Origin: Trichopria drosophilae
Lineage: Eukaryota > Arthropoda > Insecta > Hymenoptera > Diapriidae
Length of the DNA stretch: 64,000 bases
Reading direction: 5' to 3'
NCBI GenBank assembly: GCA_030407085.1
Contig: CM059587.1
Span: 32,833,001-32,897,000 of the forward strand
Position numbers and translations under genes: made by a program. Of the stretch, positions 1 to 11,740 are shown piece after piece (position 1 is the stretch's first letter; every line of letters begins with the position of its first letter). The notes beneath the pieces were generated by a model. That model did not search any database. It saw only the letters and a program-made list of their open reading frames with translations, and had not been told where the DNA came from.

Positions 1-3000
1 CAAGTTCCTGAAATATCTGAAATTATATTTCCCATTTGCTTCCACTAACAGATTGATTAAACTTTAAATAGTTTGTAATAGCTCATTAGAAATGGAATTA
101 AAATGTAATTGTGTTAATTAAAAATTAATTATGTAAATTATATAAAAATAAATAAAAGCAAAATTAACAAAAGGAATTTAAGTATTTGTTTTGTTTTCAC
201 AAATAATAAATAATAACAAGTTATCTGACATAATATTAGTAAAATCAAAATCTTACATTAAAAGTAAATACATTAAGCTTTCATATATGTAGTCGAATGA
301 AGTTACATATTGATACAACACTAATGACTATTGTTTCCTGGTAATTACTATAATTGCAGTACGTGGATCTTTCAGAGAAAAGGGGGATTAGAGAAAGTAT
401 AGAGAACATTGTGTGAAGACGAGAGGTCACTTGAACGGCTAAGGGCTATTTAAACTTCACATAACAATTATGATGATTAGATTAAACTCCAATTTTTATA
501 AAAATCTTTTATACCCAACTGTATTCAAACTAGTTTTTTTTTTAGTTCCAGTAGCATTTTCTTTCTTATACGATGTACAGAACTTTTCAATAAAATGTAA
601 ATTAAAATATAAAAGAAAATTTGTTATTAAGCAAATAGTTTGTCTTGAAAATTTGGAGTCTTTTGATGCAAAATTATTTTAAATTTGTTAAGGAATAATA
701 GAAATGCAAACATAATATTTCATATGAATAAACAAGGTTCTCTGAAAATTAATTATTTATTCTATAGAAGAATGAATAATTAGAACGTTAAAATAATTGA
801 AGTAACAATAAACACAGTAAATAAAATATGTACATTTCAGAATACCTTTACTGGAAATTTTATATTTTCCGAGTAAACTCGGGAGTTTGCAGACATTTCT
901 AAAGTTAAGTTCCTGTTAGAAGTAGAAGTAGGACAAAGCATACTGTTTAATTCATGTCAAATTTGAAATTGGAATCATGTATTTAATAACTAAATGTTAG
1001 TATAACTTGACATTAATGTAATAAAAGTTTCAAATTTATTAACTTTATTATAAACTTTTTTTTTTTTACTCAATTTCAATATTTAAGATTGAAACAGTGC
1101 GTTCAGCGAACACATTACGCATCATATGATATCAGATGCAATTCCTATTGGAATTTCAAATTTTACATCTAATCTAAAACGTGTGTGTGTGCGTGAGTGC
1201 GGGCGTTCATTTGTGTTAGGTAGATGTGCATAACTGTAAAAGGAACTTGGAAACATTTTAGGAGAAAGTGAGGAGAGGAAGAACATCATGTGTATGTAAG
1301 GAGGATGAGAAGTCATTTGTATACCTGGAAGATATACTTATGTGAAACAGATGGCATTTTTAGGCTCTGGAGACTAAAAGTCAATTGTTATAAATTTGTT
1401 CCAGATGCTTTTATTTCAGATTCAGATTTCTATTTATGTGGCGGTTACTCAAGTTTGTTTACAGACATAAATATAAATTTCCATATTTAATAGAGCATTT
1501 TAAAGCAGCAATATTTTAAGTAAAAAAGCTTCGTAGAAATTCTAATTTTATATTCAACTATTAACAATAATAAACTTTATGCAACATATTCATGTAAAAT
1601 ACAATAAATTTCTTTAAAACTGGATTATTTAAAGAGATTATTAACCAAAAATACACTAGTTACAGTAATAATTGTAATATTGGTGAAATTACTGCTGATT
1701 AATTAGTTTAAAGGAAGGGGGGGGGGAATATATCATTTATGAATTTGATTAGTATTATTACATTTTTTCAATTACTAAAAAAAGTAAGAAAAGAAAGAAA
1801 TGTGTAATTATCATACAAAATCCAACTTATGTTCATTTCTATCAAAAACCAAAAAATTGTGTTATTAAAATTTTTTAATTATTATCTTCAGTTAATTGAT
1901 CATAACACACCAAGATTTATTAATTATTACTTAATTAAAAAAGAAATAAATTATTAATAAAATTACTGTTTTTCACAATAAATACAACTTCAGTATATTC
2001 ATAATAATGATGGATATTTATGTTATTATTGATATTTTGTCTTTTTCAACTTTGTTATATGTAATCCATAACCATTCATACATTTTAACTTCATAGAGGC
2101 AATAAAAAAGAAAATTTTTCATTTTTCTTATTATCATAATTATTTTATATCATTATTGTGCTTATTAAAAGATTAATGCACTAATTGTGACCTTTGAAAG
2201 GAATAAAATGTTTAGAGGTCATTTAATAAAATAGAAAATAAATAACAGTTAAATATAACCTGAGAAAATCTTATGCAACTTATTCATAAAAGTAATTGCT
2301 TTTACTAACTTTAAAATAGAGTAGTTTCATCAGCTAAAATGTAGGACAAATGTGAATTCATTTTCCGCGATTTCAGCTTTTTTTTATTTGTAAATACCAC
2401 ATGTTCAAAGATATTAATAACTTACCGATTATTAGTTTTATGGATCGGCAATATTGAAGGTTAAATCGGAAAATAACATTAGCTTTATTTTGATTGCTTT
2501 GGACTTATCTAGAAAAACGTGTCAATTAAAAACATGGATAAAAATGTATTTTTTCTTTTGAAATAAAGATGGAATTTACGCTACAAATGGTAAATTAAAA
2601 GTAAAGGAATTAATTTTTCAAAATTTGGCAGTTCGTGGTATCTTCTACAAAACAGCAAAGAAATTATTGAGAATTTACCAAGAATTTTCGGAAAGAGGTG
2701 ATTTTTGTTTACTTCCGAAGATTGTTGATGAATTGACAATTTCTTTGGAAATTTATGGGAGAATTTCAAAAACTGTATTGTTATTTTTAATTTTAATTTT
2801 TTAGAAAACATTTTTATCTTATATTTATTTATTACCGGACTAGAAGTCCTTGAATAAAATGAATACAATTCATAAATACGCAAAATATTACACAAAACAA
2901 CCAATTCAAAACAATACTCTGATGTTGACAATTATCTTAACAATAGTACAAAAATTCATAAAAATACAAATATAAAATAAAAACAGACATAACTGAAAAC

Positions 3001-6000
3001 AAGTCCCGATACAGTGAAATAAAATAATATAAATTATATAAAAAATATCCATTATAACTTAAAATGAAGCTGAATAATTTATAAATATCCTTGTTTAATT
3101 TAGTGACAAGAATGTTGTCTTTGGTCTTCATTAACTCGAAAGACTTGGGTTGCAAGAATAGAATTTTCACTTGAAACTCGATCAATCGCGAATAAGAACG
3201 AATTTCATCAATTCAATGGCCTTCTGCTATTAATTAATTCCTTATTGGATTTTCCATCTAACTTCTCTAGTTTAATTTGTATACTGCTTCGACAATGTTC
3301 CTGCGGAATGCAACAGTACGCATTACATCCCACTTTTACGTTTAACGTAAAGTTTATTACAAGAATGTCTACGAGTTTTTAACGAGATCGTTCGACGAGC
3401 AAAGAAGAAGCTCAGCAATTCATTAATTTTCAAATTCCCAAGCGCGGTTTACGATTATTACTTTGTTTAACGTAGCAATAAATTATTACTTCAATAACGC
3501 CATTATCGAATTTTCCACGGTGAAATTAACTGAATTTCGAAAATCGAAACATTTTACGAGATCGGCATGAACAAAACAAATAAACAATAGTTAATTATGT
3601 AAATTTTAAAACAATATTATACTTGAGATACGTTGGGAAACATAATAATAGGCATTTGAATTTGAATAGAATTTTTATTTATTTTTACAAACCCCCACAT
3701 TTTTAAGATCCTTCGGGCTGTATCCGTTATGTAGAATTCAGGAATTCATAAAATAAACATCACCTCGGCCGTGCTACGTAACCAAAGACCTTTCTTCACT
3801 TCTCTAAATGTATACTGGATTTTCTCGTAATTTAAAAATGACTAATGTATAGTTAAATATTCACGAGAATTACATAAACAAATTACAAATTGTAAAGAAT
3901 TTCGAAACGTTTAAAATACAAAATATCAGAGAAAATTCAATATTACAATTTAAGACTTATTTTATGCAATCAATAGAATTTCCCAACTTCTCGCTGGGAA
4001 AACAAAAGCCGTCCTTTGAGGCGAACACTGAAATGGAAAAATCTCAAAACAATTGAACTCGTTTGAAGCACTTGACTTTAGTGCCGATAGCTATCGATAA
4101 TTTGAAAATGTCGATATTTATCGACACTTTCAAATTATTCGTATATATCGACAGTTTTCAAATTATTTGTCCTTTTATGTTATCAGTAAAACACGAGTTT
4201 GATTCCACGAAAGAAACGATTAGAACACGTTTTTGTCCCGTACTCCTTTTGTTCTTTTTTTTCACTACGTATATGAATATTCTGAGAATGAACAATCTCA
4301 CGAGTGGATGCAAACTTTGTATGATGTATAAATAAATGAATGAATCATTTGAAATAGTTAGATTGCAATCGCTCACGTACATGAAGCTGCTCAATGACTT
4401 CATTTTATTTTTTTTTCCCATTGAACATCGCGTGAAAGGTAGTTTCAGTATATATGTATATATACACGGTACGTACACAAAGAGTTGCGAGGAACGGCTC
4501 GTACGTGCTTAGAGAGATTGATTGCAATTTGACACTCGCTTGCAACACTTTCATAAATAAATTCTTTGTTAAGCCGTAAATTTTATAAACATGTCAATAT
4601 CTCGGATGATAAATAAATTTTTTGTTTTATTATTTTGTTATTATATCGTTATTGTTTTTCCATTAGCAAAGACGGGAAAACGTACGAGCGACCCATTGAA
4701 AGCAGATGCTCTTTGTTAGTCCAAATTTTAACGATAAAAAACACATTTTTTTTTCTGGTTGATAAATTCGATATCCCGATTTTATTTTTAAGCGTAAAAG
4801 CCTGTCAAGTGTAATGGATTATTTTTAAATATTGGGAAAATTTCTTAATTTGAAATGATGAAACTGCAATTTTAAAATCGAGACATCCGCCCGACACGAA
4901 TAATTTACTTTTTTCCGGACACTACCGGAAGTCGAAATGGTCTCTCTTTTGAATCAGTTCCATTTTAGCGATTGACCTATTACTTCATGTTTATTATTCC
5001 ATTTCCTTTCATTACAAAAATATGTTGTAATAATCTCACAAGTAACTTATAGTTCATTTTCATTGTTAGTTTTGGTAAAAATCCGCCTATAATAGCATAT
5101 TGTTGCGTAAAGAAAAGTTTTATCGAAACAATGTAATGTAAAACTTTACGTATTAAAATCTTCGGTTTTATGATGGGAACACAAAAATTTTCTTTACACT
5201 AGTTTGTTAAATTTTAATATAAATTCCGAGCTTTTAATTAAACTAAACCTCGCTTTCAATAAATATTGTTTGAGACTTACGTTTAGAAATCGAGAAAGAA
5301 TAAATACTCGTCTTGATGCATGAACAAATGTATACGTTAAGTATGACGTGGTATCGATTGTAAAGCTTTGCAATGGTAACAAAGGAAGTGTTTATACCCT
5401 TTATGCATTTAAAAATACATTTATAGCGTTTACGCGAAGTAACTGGCTTTCTTCGTATGCTTCTCTTATATTATACGAATCGGTTATGAAATGTATTTAC
5501 AATCTTCGTCGTAGTATTATATTTATACAAATATTTTTAACAAAAAGTTATAAAAAAATAACTTTTAAGTATATAGTATTGGTCGAATTCGAGATAAATT
5601 TACCAAGTTTTTATGTGGCGTCATAGTAAGCGACGGGTCTAACACGGAACAGTTCCTAAATATTTTATGAATAATCAAGAAATATTGTCTGAAATGTTTT
5701 ATTAAATATTTTCACGCAAGAATATCGTTTGTGCAGCGACCAGCGCAATAATTACAATATGTATATACGTTAAACAGAGTCACGAGAGAGAGGTGTATAG
5801 AATGGGGCTAAAATAGTAATCCTACTTTACGAATCGATACACGTTATAAGCGGGAAGAGAAGTTAATGTCCATTGGCAACTAAGCCGAAGTTTACTTTTA
5901 TTTTTACACCGTGCACTTTACTAATTCACTATTTTCATAACGGCGCACCGTAAAAAGCTTACGGCCGCTAAGAGGAAACTTGCAATATCGTTTTCAGTGT

Positions 6001-6546
6001 TCGACATTGTGAACTTTGAGCGCACACATAGTTGTGTGTCCAGTGCTGAAAATCTTGGTATTACTTGTTGCCAGAAGTCCCGTTTCTGTTTTCTCTCACG
6101 TACTATTACTTATCCCACTTGGCCGATAATTATAGCTTTCCGTCTGATCGAATGAATAATGAAAATTCCCTTTTCCCAATATTTTGATTGGAACCGTTAG
6201 TCCCGTTTTTCTACGCGTTGATTAGTCTTGAGATTATCCGACGGTTAATACTGACCCCTTTTATCTTTTATTCCTAATGTTTTCTCTTTATGGACCTCAC
6301 GTCCTCAATTTCGATTAGTGGTTACATTAAAGAAACACGTTTGGACAACGAAATTTTTGGAAGATTAAGCATACGAAGTTTCTCAGCCCACGTAAGATTT
6401 AGTTAATTCATCGGCATTTAAGAATGTCGTCTAATTGATGTATGAAAGAAAATCAATAAATTTGTTTAGTATTGTAATTATTAAACTATTTGTCGTATTG
6501 CTTGCGTTACTCTTGAAAATAAAAAGGATTATCTCTTTTGTTACAG
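1..6546. other. AT-rich non-coding stretch, partly intron of the downstream gene
   Basis: No convincing gene is visible on either strand. The short open frames here have low-complexity, AT-driven composition and no domain I recognise. A GT-rich run lies near 1181-1200 and a short G run near 1717-1726. The right end is a well-formed splice acceptor: a pyrimidine-rich tract ends in TTGTTACAG at 6538-6546, so at least the last part is probably an intron of the PRRT-like gene. Its first non-coding exon and promoter must lie upstream, but I could not place them. Confidence 0.5.
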
Positions 6547-6925
6547 GTGACTGGAATATTGACTTGACGTGGAACGCTCTCGGACATCAAACGGCATCCT
6601 AATAATGGCAAAACTACTATTTGGTTCGAATCAAAGCAAAGCATCGTGCATAAGGATTATCGCTGCAAGGGACTTTATGATCTATCGTACATGTTAGGTT
6701 CCAAGTGAGGACTGTGTGCCAAATTACGGTTATGTGTGTACATACTGTGTAGCTGGTGTATAGTGAAAGTGACATTGTTGAAAATATTAAGCATCAGATC
6801 GGCGATGGCTTATGGTGCCGGGAATGCACAACGAGACTGATATTCTGCGACCAAATGTTGTGACTAAGAGGTGATGTTAGGTAGCTGAACATTGACCGAG
6901 AAGAATCGAAAAATCGACCTTCAAG
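6547..6925 (+). other. 5' leader exon with several upstream ORFs
   Basis: This stretch runs from the splice acceptor at 6545-6546 to the start codon at 6926 and is read as the 5' UTR part of the coding exon. It carries several short upstream reading frames, each opened and closed before or near the main start: 6605-6697 (30 codons plus stop), 6732-6752, 6805-6840 and 6824-6874. Such a chain of upstream AUGs usually lowers translation of the main frame and can make it condition-dependent; that consequence is inference. The exon boundary rests only on the acceptor motif. Confidence 0.5.
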
Positions 6926-9451
6926 ATGTTCGTGCTGCTACTGATGTTACGAGTGCTGTCGTGCTGCGGCCTTGTGCTCTGCATTAGCGATGGAGGACCT
7001 AGCAATCCAGTCTTCGATTTGGATCATACCTCCCTGGAGAAGAACATCGCTGCTGTTTTTAATAAAGTAGCGCATAGTTCGGCCACGACGAAGCGTAGTG
7101 TACCGGCATACGAAGCGCAGATTTCTGTCAGTACCGCTCTGTCAACCGTTCCGTCATCGTTGACGACCACGACGATGAGTCCGATGAGACACCCGGGGCC
7201 ACTTTTGCCCCGGGCGACGGCAGCGCCGCCACCCCAGGACTCGCCGTCGTACGCGCCGCCATCGAGGACGCTCTTCACGCCACCACTTCCGCCGGATTAC
7301 TCAAATCCGTTTGCGGATAAGCCGACTTTGCGCGGTACCAATACAGAGACGCATTACAGTGCTCGGCGACCGGTACCACCTCCCAGTATGACATCGACAT
7401 ACGAGAGGATTCCGTTCAGGCCGCCAGACCTAGTTGAGGGCTTGTCGTATAATTTGGAAAAATCCAAGATGAGGGAATCCGAGCCCAAGACTGATTATTC
7501 TGAAATAAAGAATACTACGAACGATTTCGTTCCATCTCTACAATTTACCAGTATTTCCAGGATACTGTCGGGTAGCAACGGGAGGAAACAGGAGATTCCT
7601 GACATTTTATTGAAGCCGATGCCGACGAAATTGTCGCATCACGTACCGTCGTCGCCGGTGCACGAACCGCCGATCACGACAACGACGACAACAACGACTG
7701 AGCGAACGACTACAGTTTATTATAACATTGTAACTCACTCGACGATTTTTAACTTACCTAACACAAGGCGGCAGCAAACCAAGGAAGCTAAGGAAGAGAT
7801 CGAACGGGTGGAAAAGAACATAGGGATTTTTCCCACCGAGGTGCCGGAGATGACTGACATGGGGGAGAGATTTCCCTACCCCCAAAATCAGCCTCCGGCA
7901 TCTTCCGATGGAAATAGGGACGACATAATGGAGGATGAGCGTGGAGTCGTACCTCGTCTGGATGTCCATCCCCTTGAATCGACGTGGAGAATCGCTTGGT
8001 CCTTTCACGTCTACATAGCGGCGACCATGTTCACGCTGATTGCGCTGTACTCGATATATAAGATCGTCAGATTCAACGACGCCACGAACTTACTTACGCA
8101 ATCGTACTTCTTGTCGGTACATCTGATATTGACTGTCGTATGTACGCTTAGGTGTTTCCACCTGTTTTACGACGCGTACAATCTAGGACGCTCTTTACCC
8201 GAGTCACTTTCGAGAATCCTGATGTTCTTACCAGCGCCGCTTTTGTCTACGGCTTTCGCTAGTTTGGTATTATACATCGCGCGATTTTCCGAGTCGCCAG
8301 CGTTGACCAGCAAATTTTTGTCGCCGCCCGCCTTAGTTATGTCGTCCACGGTTTACACTTTATTGTGCGTGTGTCTTCACGTGTTTGGTCACGTGTTAGG
8401 ATATCAAGACGATGCAAGGATTCTGCCGCTGATATGCCAGTGCATTTATATCGTGATCTCCGTAACATTGGGACTGTGCTACATGTACGTGTATCGGGTA
8501 GTCAAGTCGCAAATCAACGTAATCAGCAATAAGTCAGTAGGGAGCCAAATGGTTACCGACCCGACCACGTTAACGTTCAACAGCGCGGTCACGACAACGA
8601 TCGCCACCGCCATGCTATTTATTCTTATGGGATTTGTACAATTGTATGGAATTTTCGGTGTGCAAGAACGGCCCCAGCCGTATCCTTGGCTCTGGTGGGG
8701 ATGGCAGTTTTCCGTAAGGCTAATAGAATTGGCAATGTGCGGTCTTCTGGCCTGGGTCGCGAGCCTAACGCAATATCCGCTGAGGGAGAAGCAAATGCAA
8801 CCGCCTTCCGCGCATACAGGATTCGCCCTCTTTCCTTGCGGAAGCTCAACGTCGACGGAGAACATGGACGATGTCCTGTATCCGGCCATTTGTAGCACGA
8901 ATCACGCGGTGCAAAATTACGCGATGCGGACCGGGAAGCAAGTTTACGACGATTCGTTCCCTCTAAACACGTTGCCGGATCACCTCAACATCACGGGAAC
9001 TTTCGAAAGACATTCCACGAAGAAGTCGGACCCGGGCGGCCACTTTCTTCAAGAGGCCAGGGGTAGTCTGGGGAGACGAGGTAACGACGTGCAGACCTTG
9101 AGAAATTCAGATCTAGCTGGGATGCACGGGCTTGCCCAGAAACTCGAGAATCCTCCGGCGTCCGGCTCGACAATGCTGGTAGCCGAAGACGGGTTCGTGC
9201 GGTTCAGGAATCTGGGTGCCGAAGAAGATGAGGAGTCCGATTGCCAGAGTCCCGTCGGGACCCTGGGCAGAGCCAACTCGTCGTTGGCAGGCAGCGTTCG
9301 GTACAACGCGAGGCCAGGCGGTACTATTCATCATTATCACAAACCGTACTCCCATACTCATCAGCATCCAGCTACGCATCAACCTTCGCATTCCAATACC
9401 AACCACGGACACCACTACCAGAGGCATCATCAGGTTTATAATAATACATAA
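6926..9451 (+). CDS. Proline-rich multi-pass transmembrane protein, PRRT3/PRRT4-like
   Basis: An 841-residue uninterrupted frame in a clearly more GC-rich stretch than its surroundings. Residues 1-20 form a signal peptide (MFVLLLMLRVLSCCGLVLCI). Residues 80-350 are a Pro/Thr/Ser-rich, probably extracellular region with proline clusters near 88-125 and 149-167 and an eight-threonine run at 251-258. About seven hydrophobic segments follow, near residues 357-380, 390-415, 428-453, 467-492, 500-524, 553-579 and 589-615. The tail, probably cytoplasmic, has acidic/serine patches near 766-775 and a striking His-rich end (802-836). A signal peptide, Pro-rich ectodomain and C-terminal block of membrane helices is the layout of vertebrate PRRT3/PRRT4 and their uncharacterised insect relatives. 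The molecular function is not known to me. The start is the first AUG that includes the signal peptide and follows the leader exon; the coding part shows no intron. An unrelated multi-pass receptor is possible but less likely. Confidence 0.8.
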   Translation: MFVLLLMLRVLSCCGLVLCISDGGPSNPVFDLDHTSLEKNIAAVFNKVAHSSATTKRSVPAYEAQISVSTALSTVPSSLTTTTMSPMRHPGPLLPRATAAPPPQDSPSYAPPSRTLFTPPLPPDYSNPFADKPTLRGTNTETHYSARRPVPPPSMTSTYERIPFRPPDLVEGLSYNLEKSKMRESEPKTDYSEIKNTTNDFVPSLQFTSISRILSGSNGRKQEIPDILLKPMPTKLSHHVPSSPVHEPPITTTTTTTTERTTTVYYNIVTHSTIFNLPNTRRQQTKEAKEEIERVEKNIGIFPTEVPEMTDMGERFPYPQNQPPASSDGNRDDIMEDERGVVPRLDVHPLESTWRIAWSFHVYIAATMFTLIALYSIYKIVRFNDATNLLTQSYFLSVHLILTVVCTLRCFHLFYDAYNLGRSLPESLSRILMFLPAPLLSTAFASLVLYIARFSESPALTSKFLSPPALVMSSTVYTLLCVCLHVFGHVLGYQDDARILPLICQCIYIVISVTLGLCYMYVYRVVKSQINVISNKSVGSQMVTDPTTLTFNSAVTTTIATAMLFILMGFVQLYGIFGVQERPQPYPWLWWGWQFSVRLIELAMCGLLAWVASLTQYPLREKQMQPPSAHTGFALFPCGSSTSTENMDDVLYPAICSTNHAVQNYAMRTGKQVYDDSFPLNTLPDHLNITGTFERHSTKKSDPGGHFLQEARGSLGRRGNDVQTLRNSDLAGMHGLAQKLENPPASGSTMLVAEDGFVRFRNLGAEEDEESDCQSPVGTLGRANSSLAGSVRYNARPGGTIHHYHKPYSHTHQHPATHQPSHSNTNHGHHYQRHHQVYNNT

Positions 9452-11740
9452 GGTGGACGACGACGAAGATTTCAATTAACGTTCTCGACGGACGGGGATG
9501 GGCCGATTAGGACTTTTTCAAGAGCGGGATTTGAGTTTTCGAGGTTGAATATCGAGGGTGGATACTCGAGTAAGCTTGTACATTACCGTCTTGTCTATAA
9601 TCGTTTACAGCGTAATCTTGGAGGTAAGTGGCAGACGGAAGTCGTTGGGGATTATATTTATTTCCAGCCGACTGTAATTATCCCGGCACGTGGTACTTAA
9701 TGGAAGTTTTCTTATTGGAGTAAATGCGGAGTCGCGGACAATTTGAGGTTAGGTGACGTTTTACCGTCCAATTGCGAAGATATTGAAATTGTCACGTTCG
9801 TTAGATATTCAGGAAGTCGTGACAGTCTTAATATTTATTCTTATTCATAAATGACATATTATTTATTAGTCGGAGACGCTCGTCTCTAATTCGTCGATGC
9901 CATCTGCGTCGCGCCTGCGTTTACTCCAATAGGATTAACGACGAGTTCGGAGAGACGACTGCCTTTATGAGTTGCGACGTAATGACGGGGGGTGAGACAT
10001 GGATTTCAAGGGATGGTCATTATTTATTTCACCTATGGTGTGACCGGTTTGGTGCCGATGTAAGTTAGAACGCCGCGCGTGCCTGTTTTTCAAACCGACG
10101 GAGTCGCCACTTTCGAAACGACGAGACACAGAAGGATATTTACTGTACAACAGTATTTACCCTAGGTTTTTAAGTTTAAATTCATAATGGATTATTATTT
10201 TTTTTCTCGAAGAGCGTAATGATCTCGTGTAAGCGTTCAGATCGCTTCTTTAAGGATTCGGCTTCTTTCGTTTTGAAGAAGCGATTGCGAAGGTTACATA
10301 CATTTTAAAAGCATATCATTATCTTAGTAATATCAAAATTAGTATACGAAATTGTATAAATGATGTCTGGAATTTAAAATTTCAAGTATTTCGACTGCTC
10401 TCTATGTAGTTGTGACTGGTATTTAGTGTCGGAATAATAATACCTTACGCTTTTCGTTTAATATTCATCTAGAAGAACGCAGGATGATTTTAATCGCGTA
10501 CATTTCTAAAGAACATTGAAGGACGGTTCATTTTACTGACGAAATCGACTTCATTTCACAAAATAAAACTCATTGTAAATTCAGAGGCCATTTTTTATCG
10601 ATGTGTTTTTAACAATACTTTCATTGAGCTTAACATTTTTTAAAATAAATTACAATTTTTAAAGGCAAACATTACATCTGGTAGTGCAATTATTATTTAT
10701 GACCGCTAATTTTTTTCGCGAAAGCGATTTCGTCAGCATAAAGAACCTGGAGGAATTGCAATTTTTTCGTCGTTTTTGAAAATGTCGCTTCTGTCGTTGC
10801 GTATCATTCGATCAAATCTGTTATAGTTTTGAACGTTTGCTGAAGCAATTGTAAATCCAACTTGCAGATTTACAATTTTACAGATTGTACTTAAATTCGT
10901 TTCAAGCATTTTATTCTCAGAATTTAGTTTATCGGTTCATTGATAAATAAAATTATGAAAATAATAAAGACGCAGAAAATAAGCAAAGAATTCAGAAAGC
11001 GGTGGATTTTAACCGCTATACAATATGAGTAATTTTGGAAATTTGTTAAAATACCTTAAAAATGATTTATAATTTGTTTATAATTTTGATATAAAATTAA
11101 AATCCATTAAAAAATCAAATAACCATTTTTTATTGTCTTTGAAGGTTTAACCACTACTTTTCGAATTTGTCGCTGTGAACTATTTAACTTTAGTCTCATG
11201 AAAAAAATGTTTTGAAAACTTTCTCTACTTTAGCATATAATTTTGGAAATATATCGCATGCGTCATTTTATCGATTCAAACGATCCAGTTCATAATCTGT
11301 TATGAACGCCAGTTTAAGCAATGTAAAATATTCTAATGCAAAGTTAAATTTTGAAGACCTAAAATTATCAGCCTAAAAACAAATACGCAAAACCAAAATA
11401 CGCTTGAAAGGATTTAAAATCGTTACTTTTCATTTTCGATCGATGTATGTAAAATATTCCTACACGGAGAGACGATATCAGTACGAAGACTTGTCACTCT
11501 ATCGAAACATATATTTTTCATGCGAATAGTACATAAAATGGACTACTTTCCGCATCGAGGGAAAAGTTCCGCGTGGCCCATGTGATTGTGTATGCAGCAC
11601 GAAACTATGAACGCTAATTACAAGTTATAAGTAATAAACTCGGTGTGTATGCTCGAATATCTTTTTATATTATGATGGATATAAAAATATTTAACTATTC
11701 GAAAATTCTTTGTTATTGAATAAATATGTACAGTTACTGT
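9452..11740 (+). other. Putative long 3' UTR of the PRRT-like gene
   Basis: No coding frame continues after the TAA at 9449-9451, but the base composition stays less AT-rich than the flanking spacer until about 10.15 kb and then declines gradually. Candidate polyadenylation signals AATAAA occur at 11633-11638 and 11719-11724, and others may be used. Where transcription really ends cannot be decided from sequence alone. Confidence 0.3.

Noticed and set aside
8479..8898. Antisense frames across the PRRT-like coding region
   Set aside because: Shadows of a GC-richer coding sequence. The plus-strand frame is longer and has signal peptide and membrane segments.
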